Shown here one piece after another: positions 5,921 through 13,112 of a stretch of 15,896 nt of DNA. The position numbers and the translations under genes are program-made. The notes beneath the pieces were generated by a model. The model made no database searches and was not told the origin of the DNA. It saw only the letters and a program-made list of their open reading frames with translations. Source of the stretch: an uncultured Bacilli bacterium (lineage in GTDB: Bacteria > Bacillota_I > Bacilli_A > RF39 > UBA660); NCBI GenBank assembly GCA_958413985.1, contig CATYVZ010000013.1, positions 1 through 15,896 on the forward strand, written 5' to 3'. The first letter of the stretch is position 1. Each line of letters opens with the position of its first letter.

Positions 5921-6636
5921 GCATTTTTCATAATTTCTTCTTTAATTATTGTAATTATTTTATTAGCAATTAATTCATATCCTTGCTTATTTGGAAAGTA
6001 GGCATTGATACTGTCAAAATAATCTGTATTTTTAAAATCTTCATAAATGTCTATATATTTTATATTGTAGCTTTCTGCTACTTTTTTTAACTTTGCATTA
6101 GCATAATCAAAAAACTCATTTAGTTCTTCCTCACCTAAATAATTATAAATACCTAAATACACAACCTCTTCCTTACAATATTCTCTAATTAACTTAAATA
6201 ATCGTTCAATATCAAGTGTTACCTCGTCAAATTTGTCATATAGATCATTGATACCAAAATCATTATTAAAAGTAATATTGCTAAATAAATCGTTCATCCC
6301 AATCGAAATAGTTACAATATCTGCTTTAATTAAAGCATTTTGTAATGTTTTTTCTTTTCCATCGACATTTATTTTAACATTTTCTTCTATATTCTTAATT
6401 ATATCAATACTCCGATTATTATTGTTAGCTAAATTGACAAAAGTATCCAATCTTTCCTCTTTATTTAAAAATTCTTTGACATAATCATTATAACCGTAAT
6501 CGTTAGCTCCATAAGTGTTCATACCGTTAGCTAAAGAATCACCTAAAGATAAATAATATAAATCTTTATCTTTAAATCCTAAATAAATCAAAAATACTGA
6601 TAAAGCGATAATAATTATAGTTAATATTTTTTTCAT
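5917..6636 (-). CDS. SGNH/GDSL-fold hydrolase-like protein with altered catalytic His
   Basis: A 239-residue protein with an N-terminal membrane anchor or signal (residues ~4-20) and an extracytoplasmic SGNH fold. Block I is LSLGDSLANGMN (nucleophile Ser34), and block III is SIGMNDLF (Gly113, Asn115). The last block is odd: where the family has DxxHPN...GY, this protein reads NAYFPNKQGYELIANKI, so the catalytic Asp and His positions hold Asn211 and Phe214. The codons read clearly (AAT, TTT), so this is not a frameshift. Either it is a binding protein on an SGNH fold, or it uses another His. Known relatives act on acyl or acetyl esters of lipids or wall glycans. It sits between murA and rpmE, behind the murA terminator (6647-6669), with AGGGGG before the ATG. 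Confidence 0.85.
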   Translation of the reverse strand: MKKILTIIIIALSVFLIYLGFKDKDLYYLSLGDSLANGMNTYGANDYGYNDYVKEFLNKEERLDTFVNLANNNNRSIDIIKNIEENVKINVDGKEKTLQNALIKADIVTISIGMNDLFSNITFNNDFGINDLYDKFDEVTLDIERLFKLIREYCKEEVVYLGIYNYLGEEELNEFFDYANAKLKKVAESYNIKYIDIYEDFKNTDYFDSINAYFPNKQGYELIANKIITIIKEEIMKNA

Positions 6637-6646
6637 ATTTCCCCCT

Positions 6647-6669
6647 AAAAAAAGTAGATTATTCTACTT
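6647..6669 (-). terminator. Terminator of murA
   Basis: AAGTAGA (6663-6669 on the minus strand) pairs perfectly with TCTACTT (6652-6658) around a 4-nt loop, and the right arm runs into seven Ts. It lies 24 nt past the murA stop and only about 12 nt before the SGNH start codon, so SGNH expression would depend on readthrough or on an unseen promoter. Confidence 0.8.
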
Positions 6670-6692
6670 AATTATATTATATATTAACCAAA

Positions 6693-7946
6693 TTATTCAT
6701 CAAGCAAACTAATATCTGCTCCAACACTTTTAAGTTTATTAATTATATCTTCATATCCTCTTAAAATGTGATCAACTTCCCTGACGACTGTCGTGCCTTG
6801 CGCTTTTAATCCAGCTAAAATTAAACAGGCACCAGCTCTTAAATCAGTAGCGATAACTTCTTTACCGACTAATTGTTTAGGTCCTTTAATATGTATCTTT
6901 GATTCATCGATAATGATACTAGCTCCCATTTCATTCAAATATTTAACATTTTGAAATCTATTTTCATATACCGTTTCTTCTAATACCGAAATTCCCTTAC
7001 AGCCGACTAATAAAGTAGTGATCGGTTGTTGAAGGTCAGTAGGAAAACCAGGATAACCTTGAGTTTTTATATTTACTGGTTTCATATTGTCACATTTAGA
7101 TATGATTAAATAATCATTATGTAATTCGATTGGTACATTCATTTCTTTTAATTTAGAAGTTAAAGCTTCAATGTGATCAGCAATTATATTTTCTATTCTT
7201 AATTTATTACCAACTAAAGCTCCTGCAATAACGTAAGTTCCTGCCTCAATTCGATCAGGTATTACTTCAGCAAATCCATCTTCAAGTTGATCGACACCTT
7301 TAATGACTATTTCACTTGTTCCTGCTCCAGTTATTCTAGCTCCCATATTGTTTAAAAAGGTTGCTACATTGACAATTTCAGGTTCTTTAGCTGCGTTTAA
7401 AATTGTTGTTGTTCCTTTTGCTTTGACAGCAACCAAAATAGTATTAATTGTCGCCCCAACACTAGGCATATCAAGACTTACTTCATTACCAATCAATTCT
7501 TGAGCTGTTATAGTAAATTTATTGTCTTCTTCGATAATTTCAGCACCTAAAGCTCTAAACCCTTTAAGTGTTTGATCAATAGGACGAGCACCGATCGAAC
7601 AACCACCCGGAAAATACATTTCAACATGTTTATATTTTCCTAATAAAGCTGCCATAAAGTAGTAAGAAGCCCTTAATTTTTTTGATTTTGATTCAGGAAT
7701 TTCTTTATTTTGTAAATTAGTTGGGTCAATTATCATTTGATTATCTTTACGAATAACCTTAGCACCTAAAAATTCTAATATTTCATTTAATGCATCAATA
7801 TCAGAAATATTAGGAACGTTATCGATCGTTACAATCCCATCAGATAACAAAGAAGCTGGAATTAGTGCGACTGCGCTATTTTTAGCCCCACTTATTTTAA
7901 TTGATCCAGTTAATTCTTTTGCTCCATTGATCTTTATTTTTTTCAT
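6693..7946 (-). CDS. murA: UDP-N-acetylglucosamine 1-carboxyvinyltransferase (MurA)
   Basis: The enzyme transfers enolpyruvate from PEP to UDP-GlcNAc, the first committed step of peptidoglycan precursor synthesis in the cytosol. At 417 residues it has normal length. The GAKNSA motif at ~20-25 (Lys22, Asn23) and the active-site loop PGGCSIGARPID with Cys116, the fosfomycin-target cysteine, are intact; DLRAGACLILAGL lies near the C-terminus. I place the start at the ATG at 7946: the GGAGG at 7953-7957 is 6 nt before it, whereas it directly abuts the ATG at 7952 that would add Met-Phe. Gene order with fba and rpmE matches Bacillus murAB (murAA is absent from its own usual place beside spoIID). 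It follows fba after 40 nt without a terminator, so the two form an operon driven by the fba promoter. Confidence 0.97.
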   Translation of the reverse strand: MKKIKINGAKELTGSIKISGAKNSAVALIPASLLSDGIVTIDNVPNISDIDALNEILEFLGAKVIRKDNQMIIDPTNLQNKEIPESKSKKLRASYYFMAALLGKYKHVEMYFPGGCSIGARPIDQTLKGFRALGAEIIEEDNKFTITAQELIGNEVSLDMPSVGATINTILVAVKAKGTTTILNAAKEPEIVNVATFLNNMGARITGAGTSEIVIKGVDQLEDGFAEVIPDRIEAGTYVIAGALVGNKLRIENIIADHIEALTSKLKEMNVPIELHNDYLIISKCDNMKPVNIKTQGYPGFPTDLQQPITTLLVGCKGISVLEETVYENRFQNVKYLNEMGASIIIDESKIHIKGPKQLVGKEVIATDLRAGACLILAGLKAQGTTVVREVDHILRGYEDIINKLKSVGADISLLDE

Positions 7947-7986
7947 AAACATCCTCCACTACTATATTTGTATGTATTTTTTCCAT

Positions 7987-8838
7987 TTATGCCCTATTAT
8001 TACTTTCAAATAGCATAACTTTTTCTTCGATCATTTTTTTCATTGTTTGTTCACCAGCTTTTATAATCTTGCGTGGATCATAAACTTTACTATCCTCATT
8101 TAAAAACTTTCTGACACCTTTGCTCCAAGCAATTTGTAATTCAGTATTAATGTTTATTTTGCATATGCCACAACTGATCGCTTTTCTGATTAAATCATCT
8201 GGTATACCTGAACCACCATGTAAGACTAAAGGTAATTTAACTAATTCATGAATTTTTACCATTCTTTCAAAATCTAATTTAGGTTGCCCTTTATAAATAC
8301 CATGGACACTTCCTAAAGCTGGCGCAAGAAAATCAATGTTAGTTTCTTGAACTAATCTAACTGCATCCTCTACTTTAGCGTAAGCAAGCTCGTTAGCTAC
8401 TCCATCTTCCTCACCACCGACAGCCCCAACTTCAGCTTCAACTGTCACATTTCTTAAATGAGCATAATCGACAACTTTCTTAGTAAGCGCTATATTTTCA
8501 TCGATACTATATTTTGAAGCATCGATCATAACTGAAGTAAAACCATTGTCGATCGCACAAATGCAACTATCATATGAACTGCCATGGTCTAAATGTAAAC
8601 AAACTAAAACTGTTATTTTTAAATCTTGAACTAAGCCTTTGACTAAATTATAAACTGTCAAAAATCCACCCATATATCTAGCAGCGCCTTCACTAACGCC
8701 CAAAATAACAGGTGTTTTTAACCGTTCACACTCCTCTAAAATAAACCTTGTCCATTCTAAATTATTAATATTAAATTGCGGAACTGCATAATGATTATTT
8801 TCAGCATCACGCAATATCTTTTCCATATTTACTATCAT
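7987..8838 (-). CDS. fba: Class II fructose-bisphosphate aldolase
   Basis: A 283-residue zinc aldolase that cleaves fructose 1,6-bisphosphate into DHAP and glyceraldehyde 3-phosphate. Catalytic and metal residues are all present: HLDHG at 82-86 (Asp84 acid/base, His85 zinc), EAEVGAVGG with Glu134, GSVHG with His179, HGGSGIP beginning at His207, and KININTE, which binds the phosphate. The length matches Bacillus FbaA (285). The related tagatose-bisphosphate aldolases cannot be excluded by eye, but the neighbours (murA, rpmE) match Bacillus fbaA. GGTGAT precedes the ATG at 8838, and a sigma-A promoter sits 16-44 nt further upstream. The transaldolase (ywjH) that separates fbaA and murAB in Bacillus is missing. 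Confidence 0.96.
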   Translation of the reverse strand: MIVNMEKILRDAENNHYAVPQFNINNLEWTRFILEECERLKTPVILGVSEGAARYMGGFLTVYNLVKGLVQDLKITVLVCLHLDHGSSYDSCICAIDNGFTSVMIDASKYSIDENIALTKKVVDYAHLRNVTVEAEVGAVGGEEDGVANELAYAKVEDAVRLVQETNIDFLAPALGSVHGIYKGQPKLDFERMVKIHELVKLPLVLHGGSGIPDDLIRKAISCGICKININTELQIAWSKGVRKFLNEDSKVYDPRKIIKAGEQTMKKMIEEKVMLFESNNRA

Positions 8839-8853
8839 TTTATCACCAATTTT

Positions 8854-8882
8854 ATTATATATTGTTTTTAAACTAAAAGCAA
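8854..8882 (-). promoter_or_regulatory. Sigma-A promoter of the fba-murA operon
   Basis: Minus-strand TTGCTT (8877-8882) and TATAAT (8854-8859) with an ideal 17-bp spacer, in the gap between the MntP-like gene and fba. Confidence 0.75.
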
Positions 8883-8917
8883 GGAGGTTTAATTTAAAAA
8901 CAAAGAAACCATTTTTA

Positions 8918-8945
8918 AATAATCTATTTAAACAAATAGATTATT
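8918..8945 (-). terminator. Perfect 12-bp hairpin over the end of the MntP-like gene
   Basis: AATAATCTATTT (8918-8929) and AAATAGATTATT (8934-8945) form a perfect 12-bp stem with a 4-nt loop, covering the last codons and stop (8924-8926). It is AU-rich and lacks a clean U-tract on the minus strand, so it may be a weak terminator or an mRNA 3'-end stabiliser. Confidence 0.45.
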
Positions 8946-9451
8946 CCAATAATTATCAATACACTACCACCAAAAATAGTCGATGCTTTACCAATTAAAT
9001 TATTAATCTTAGCCCCTAAAACTAAACCTAGATATGTAAAGATAAAACTAAAAACAGAAAAGATAACGCTACATAAAATATAATTGTCACTAATCACATT
9101 TAAACTAATACCTAAAGAAAAACTATCGATGCTGACTGCTAATCCAAACAATAAAATTTCCCAAACAGTCAATATATTTTTAAGTGTTTCTTTTTTAAAA
9201 CTTTCAATTATCATTTGAATACCGATGAAAGATAAAATTAAAAATACAATTAAAGATGGATTAAAATTGAAAATCTTTAATAAAAATGCCCCAACTTTAA
9301 GGCCAAACAAAGGCATTAAAAAGTGATAAAGACCGACTGTAACAGCTAATTTTATAACGTCTTTTCTACACAAATTTAACGTTCCATAAGCTAAAGACAA
9401 AGAAAAAGCATCCATACTAAGACTTATCGCAATTAATATTATAACAAACAT
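8924..9451 (-). CDS. MntP/YtaF-type six-helix membrane protein, putative manganese efflux pump
   Basis: A 175-residue, almost entirely hydrophobic protein with six likely membrane helices in two inverted halves. Each half carries the family motif: ISLSMDAFSLSLAYG near residue 8-22 and GLAVSIDSFSLGISL near 103-117, whose membrane-embedded Asp residues are the signature of MntP (formerly DUF204). The same motif occurs in the sporulation protein YtaF, which is longer (about 210); the length here favours MntP, the known Mn2+ exporter. I see no yybP-ykoY manganese riboswitch upstream: the gap to ung is only 47 nt. Instead the ribosome site (AGGAGG) is embedded in a hairpin at 9455-9495. It lies after ung, probably on the same transcript. 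Confidence 0.85.
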   Translation of the reverse strand: MFVIILIAISLSMDAFSLSLAYGTLNLCRKDVIKLAVTVGLYHFLMPLFGLKVGAFLLKIFNFNPSLIVFLILSFIGIQMIIESFKKETLKNILTVWEILLFGLAVSIDSFSLGISLNVISDNYILCSVIFSVFSFIFTYLGLVLGAKINNLIGKASTIFGGSVLIIIGIIYLFK

Positions 9452-9454
9452 TTA

Positions 9455-9495
9455 AAAACGCCTCCTACAAAAATATATTTGTAAAAATGCGTTTT
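9455..9495 (-). promoter_or_regulatory. Two-part hairpin covering the ribosome site of the MntP-like gene
   Basis: Minus-strand AAAACGC (9489-9495) pairs with GCGTTTT (9455-9461), enclosing an inner TACAAA/TTTGTA hairpin (9478-9483 with 9466-9471). The AGGAGG (9461-9466) is inside this structure and the outer right arm ends 3 nt before the ATG. It may act as an ung terminator (GCGTTTTT) or limit translation of the downstream gene. Confidence 0.45.
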
Positions 9496-9498
9496 AGA

Positions 9499-10155
9499 CT
9501 ATCTTCCCCAATTTATCGGATCAAGATTATGACTTATTAAAAAATTATTTGCTTTAGAAAAAGGACGACTTCCAAAAAAGCCATTATAAGCTGACAGTGG
9601 CGAAGGATGAACTGATTCAATAATATAATGATTTTTATTAGTTATTAATTGTTTTTTACTTCTTGCATAACTTCCCCACAAAATGAAAACCATCGGTTTT
9701 TCTCTTTGGTTTAATATTTTGATTATGTTATCAGTAAATATCTCCCAGCCTTTATCCTTATGAGAAAGTGGTCGATCTTTGACGACACTCATAATTGAGT
9801 TTAATAATAAGACTCCTTGTTTCGCCCACTCAGTTAAATCGTTATTTTCCTTTTTGACACCTAAATCACTCTCTAATTCTTTAAAAATATTGACTAAAGA
9901 TGGTGGTCGTTTAATATTATCATGAACGGAAAAAGATAAACCATGAGCCTCACCATCGCCATGGTATGGATCTTGTCCTAAGATAACTACCTTAACTTCA
10001 TCATAATCTGTATATCTTAAAGCATTAAAAATATCTTTATACTGTGGATAACAAATCTTCTTACTATATTCACTTCTAACAAAAACACCGAGTTGCCTAA
10101 AATAATCTTTTTGTAATTCGTCTTTTAATACTATGTCCCATCCCTTATTAATCAT
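9499..10155 (-). CDS. ung: Uracil-DNA glycosylase (family 1)
   Basis: The enzyme removes uracil from DNA to start base excision repair. With the start used here it is 218 residues, normal for the family. All family 1 motifs are present: the water-activating loop GQDPYHG at 60-66 (Asp62), the uracil-binding LLLNSIMSV near 116-124, ILWGSYA near 158-164, and the minor-groove loop HPSPLSAYNGFFGSRPF with His183. I place the start at the ATG at 10155, because AGGTGA is 5 nt ahead of it; the upstream GTG at 10164 lies within that ribosome site itself. The AGCS gene stop codon (10165-10167) is 9 nt upstream, so the two are co-transcribed. Confidence 0.97.
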   Translation of the reverse strand: MINKGWDIVLKDELQKDYFRQLGVFVRSEYSKKICYPQYKDIFNALRYTDYDEVKVVILGQDPYHGDGEAHGLSFSVHDNIKRPPSLVNIFKELESDLGVKKENNDLTEWAKQGVLLLNSIMSVVKDRPLSHKDKGWEIFTDNIIKILNQREKPMVFILWGSYARSKKQLITNKNHYIIESVHPSPLSAYNGFFGSRPFSKANNFLISHNLDPINWGR

Positions 10156-10164
10156 ATAAATCAC

Positions 10165-11466
10165 CTATTTTATTTTATCACATTCTTTATATCGTCTCAA
10201 TTCATAGATGACATCTTTTTTTAATTTCATAATAGCATATATATTAATAATCGCTAAAATAGCAGTCAGTATGTTCACTATTTGCCAAATAACGTTGGCT
10301 TTCATGATCGAGCTAATCAGTAGAATAATACAACTAACTAACTTTAACAAAAAAATCTTTCTATTATTAATTTTAGTTAAAAACTTTAAATTTGATTGAG
10401 CATCATAGTAACCGGATAAAATGGTTGAAAAGGAAAAAAGAATAATCGATAAAACAACAATAATATTGCCAAAATTACCTAAATGTGAAATAAAAGCACT
10501 TTGCGTTATTTCTATACCGTTTAAATTGCTCGATATAATGGCAGCATCAGAAGTTAAAATAACTAAAGCAGTAGCTGTACAGATTAAGAAAGTCGTAATA
10601 TAAATTCCTATGATCTGAACATAACCTTGACTAGCAGGAAAGTCAGTTTCAACCGTAGATGCGGCAATCGCTCCTGTACCAAGACCGGCCTCATTAGAAA
10701 AAATTCCTCTTTGAATTCCCACAATCATCGTTCCTAACACCCCAAATCCCAATGCTTTAAAATTGAAAGCTTCTTTTATAATTGTCTTAAAAACTAATGG
10801 AATTAAATTTAAATTACCTATAATAATGACCAAAGAGGTAACAAGATAAATTAAAGTCATGATAGGAACTAATTTAGAAGAAACTTTGAAAATTCTCTTA
10901 GTTCCATGACTAAAAATAAGTAAAGACAATACCATAATAATTAATCCAATTAAGAGCGGTTTTATATTTATGAAGTTAGTTATAGATTTAGTAATCGTAT
11001 TAGATTGAATGCTTAAAAAGCCAAGAATCTGACTAACTACGATAATATATGCGTATATCCTACCCAAACTATTATTTTTTAAACCATTCTTTAAATAATA
11101 GCTAGGGCCACCTTTATAGATATTCTGTTCATCTTTTTCGCGATATTTCACTCCTAAAACAGTCTCAGCAAAAGCATTACTTGCCGAAATAAAACCAATT
11201 ACCCACATCCAAAAAATAGAGCCGACTCCGCCTAAACAAATCGCTAAAGCAATTCCAGCAATGCTACCAACACCGATTCTTCCTCCTAAAACCATCATTA
11301 AAGACTCAAAAGGAGTAATAACACTATTACTCTTTTTTCTAAAGTTTTTAATCATCTGTTTAAAATTAAACTGAACAAATTTAAGCTTAAAGGTATAATA
11401 AATACCAGAATAAACGATCATCACAGTAGCCGTAGCCCATAATATACTATCAATTATTTTAAGCAT
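10165..11466 (-). CDS. AGCS-family sodium:alanine/glycine symporter
   Basis: A 433-residue polytopic membrane protein with about ten helices, of the alanine/glycine:cation symporter family, which imports Ala or Gly with Na+. Family blocks seen: MVLGGRIGVGSIAGIALAICLGGVGSIFWMWVIGF near the N-terminus, KGGPSYYLKNGL, and the signature QRGIFSNEAGLGTGAIAASTVETDFPASQG at ~255-285. The signature differs from the usual GMGSAPIAHAAAKT at several positions (GLGTGAIAASTVET), so substrate preference may differ. The protein is a little shorter than Bacillus homologues (about 465-480). AGGTGA sits 4 nt before the ATG at 11466. It is followed directly by ung, and ksgA ends 50 nt upstream with no terminator between, suggesting a long housekeeping operon. 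Confidence 0.93.
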   Translation of the reverse strand: MLKIIDSILWATATVMIVYSGIYYTFKLKFVQFNFKQMIKNFRKKSNSVITPFESLMMVLGGRIGVGSIAGIALAICLGGVGSIFWMWVIGFISASNAFAETVLGVKYREKDEQNIYKGGPSYYLKNGLKNNSLGRIYAYIIVVSQILGFLSIQSNTITKSITNFINIKPLLIGLIIMVLSLLIFSHGTKRIFKVSSKLVPIMTLIYLVTSLVIIIGNLNLIPLVFKTIIKEAFNFKALGFGVLGTMIVGIQRGIFSNEAGLGTGAIAASTVETDFPASQGYVQIIGIYITTFLICTATALVILTSDAAIISSNLNGIEITQSAFISHLGNFGNIIVVLSIILFSFSTILSGYYDAQSNLKFLTKINNRKIFLLKLVSCIILLISSIMKANVIWQIVNILTAILAIINIYAIMKLKKDVIYELRRYKECDKIK

Positions 11467-11516
11467 TATATCACCTATTTTAAGTATATTAGGGAATCAT
11501 TTTATAAAGAACTATG

Positions 11517-12341
11517 TTAAATATTATTAGCTATATCAATAAATATATCAATACTAAGTTGTTCTGCTCGAGCCGTTAAATCAAAATTATATTTTTTTAG
11601 GATTTTTTCAATCTTAATTAAATCATAATCTTTTAGATTGTTTCTTAAATTTTTTCTTTTTTGTTTAAAGCTATCTCTAACCAATTTAAAAAACAAGCGT
11701 TCATTTTTTAAATAAATCTGATTTTTTTTATTTAATTCTAACACTACACTGTCAACATTTGGTTTTGGAATAAAGACATTACGACTAATATCTAAAATTT
11801 TTTTTATGTCAAAATAATAATTTAAATATACTGATAAAGAATTATAGTCTTTGCTGTTAGGTTTAGCTTTGAAACGATCTCCTACTTCTTTTTGAACCAT
11901 GATAATGATTTTATCTAAAGGAAGTTGTTCTTCGATTACTTTCATTAAAATAGGTGTCGTAATGTAATATGGTAAATTAGCTACGATATAAAAGTTATTA
12001 AAAGTATATTTTTCTATTTCTAAGGTAATATTTTCGCTTAAAAAGTCACGATAAATAATATTGACATTAGTAAATTCTTTTAAATTTTTTTCAAGTACTG
12101 GTTTTAAGGTAGTATCTATTTCATAACATAACACATTTTTAGCTGTTTTTGCTAATTTATAAGTTAATGCCCCAGCACCTGGACCTATTTCTAAAACTAA
12201 AGTATCTTTATCAATATTGGCTTTTTTAATAATCATATCGATAATATTTTCGTCAACGATAAAATTTTGACCGAATTTTTTCTTTAAATTAAAGTTTTCT
12301 TTTTCTAATATTTCCTTTGTTTTTTTCGGTGAATATTCCAT
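11517..12341 (-). CDS. rsmA: 16S rRNA dimethyladenosine transferase (RsmA/KsgA)
   Basis: A 274-residue SAM-dependent methyltransferase that dimethylates A1518 and A1519 in helix 45 of 16S rRNA during late 30S assembly. N-terminal KKFGQNFIVDENII (22-34), the SAM loop VLEIGPGAGALT (49-60), CYEID at 72-76, and the catalytic NLPYYITTP (121-129) are diagnostic; the C-terminal part (about 190-274) is the basic RNA-binding helical domain (FKQKRKNLRNNLKDY). AAAGGAG precedes the ATG at 12341. It follows a 3D-domain gene, as ksgA follows yabE-rnmV in Bacillus; rnmV is absent. A stable hairpin in the gap may lower its expression relative to the upstream gene. Loss of this enzyme gives kasugamycin resistance. 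Confidence 0.97.
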   Translation of the reverse strand: MEYSPKKTKEILEKENFNLKKKFGQNFIVDENIIDMIIKKANIDKDTLVLEIGPGAGALTYKLAKTAKNVLCYEIDTTLKPVLEKNLKEFTNVNIIYRDFLSENITLEIEKYTFNNFYIVANLPYYITTPILMKVIEEQLPLDKIIIMVQKEVGDRFKAKPNSKDYNSLSVYLNYYFDIKKILDISRNVFIPKPNVDSVVLELNKKNQIYLKNERLFFKLVRDSFKQKRKNLRNNLKDYDLIKIEKILKKYNFDLTARAEQLSIDIFIDIANNI

Positions 12342-12359
12342 AATTTACTCCTTTCGATA

Positions 12360-12387
12360 AAAGATGAGGATTACCATCCCCATCTTT
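12360..12387 (-). terminator. Strong hairpin between the 3D-domain gene and rsmA
   Basis: Minus-strand AAAGATGGGGAT (12376-12387) pairs with ATCCTCATCTTT (12360-12371) over 12 bp with one G-U and a GGTA tetraloop, followed by a short TTAT. The left arm lies in the last codons of the 3D gene and the loop touches its stop. Terminator or attenuator with partial readthrough into rsmA. Confidence 0.6.
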
Positions 12388-13075
12388 GAATATTAAACTT
12401 AACTGTACCTGTCATATTAGTAGCTTTAGGTACTGCTTCATCTTCTTCGGTCTCAAAAGCAACATCAAAATGATATATTCCTTCTTCTAGATGTCTACGC
12501 ATATCGTAACCTGTATCCATTACAATACCAACAAACTGACCTAAATTAGAACTATCTACTTCGACGATCGTGCCACAAGGGAACTCAGCTGTTGCTGCTG
12601 CTAAAACACGCACTTGCCCATATTCCTCATCGTTATAATAAATACCATCATCGATTAAATTGAAGTCCTCTTTATCTTTTGTTTGGCAGTAGACATAACC
12701 AAGTCCAGAACATGTTTTACAATCAGGACCATAACCTGTTATGACACCAGTATACTGACCATTTTTTCCAGTGCCAACCACCACTACTTCATCGATTGCA
12801 GTTTCTAATATAACTAACTCATCATCATTATTTTGATAAGCCAAACCATTTTTACCTTCTGTAATTACTTTAGTAATATTACTTGGAATTGAACTATCAT
12901 ATGTTTTAATTGTTTCATATTCGATTACATTAGCAACCACATTGATACTTTTATCGATATTTACATTATTTATATCTTTGTTTTCTTCATTTACTTCAAA
13001 GCCAAACAACGACATTAAAAATAATATACCTAAATTTATCCATTTACCAAATAAACTCAGTAAATAAAAATTCAT
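12371..13075 (-). CDS. Membrane-anchored 3D-domain protein with G5-like region and Cys cluster (YabE-like)
   Basis: A 234-residue exported protein: an N-terminal hydrophobic anchor (residues ~3-26), an acidic Asn-rich linker, a G5-like strand region (~50-100, IEYETIKTYDSSIPSN...VVVVGTG), then a 3D domain at ~155-208 with its three Asp positions (VMDTG Asp187, Asp191, FDVAF Asp204). 3D domains form the double-psi barrel of wall lytic transglycosylases such as YabE/YocH. Unusual is CKTCSGLGYVYC (Cys119, 122, 130) with Cys167, which may make disulfides outside the cell. I chose the ATG at 13075 because GAGGTGA lies 5 nt before it; the longer reading from a TTG at 13102 has no ribosome site. It sits between tatD and rsmA, the yabE position in Bacillus, though without the LysM or DUF348 repeats of full YabE. 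Confidence 0.88.
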   Translation of the reverse strand: MNFYLLSLFGKWINLGILFLMSLFGFEVNEENKDINNVNIDKSINVVANVIEYETIKTYDSSIPSNITKVITEGKNGLAYQNNDDELVILETAIDEVVVVGTGKNGQYTGVITGYGPDCKTCSGLGYVYCQTKDKEDFNLIDDGIYYNDEEYGQVRVLAAATAEFPCGTIVEVDSSNLGQFVGIVMDTGYDMRRHLEEGIYHFDVAFETEEDEAVPKATNMTGTVKFNIQRWGW

Positions 13076-13112
13076 CGAATTCACCTCAATTTTGATTGAC
13101 AAATAAATTTTA

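Noticed and set aside
7946..7952. murA start at the ATG at 7952
   Set aside because: GGAGG directly abuts that ATG; the ATG at 7946 has proper spacing and gives the usual MKKIKI start.
9452..9498. yybP-ykoY manganese riboswitch ahead of the MntP-like gene
   Set aside because: The 47-nt gap is too short and lacks the expected multi-helix junction sequences.
10155..10164. ung start at a GTG at 10164
   Set aside because: That GTG is part of the AGGTGA ribosome site that serves the ATG at 10155.
13076..13102. 3D-protein start at a TTG at 13102
   Set aside because: No ribosome site; GAGGTGA with 5-nt spacing marks the ATG at 13075, which also begins a clean membrane anchor.
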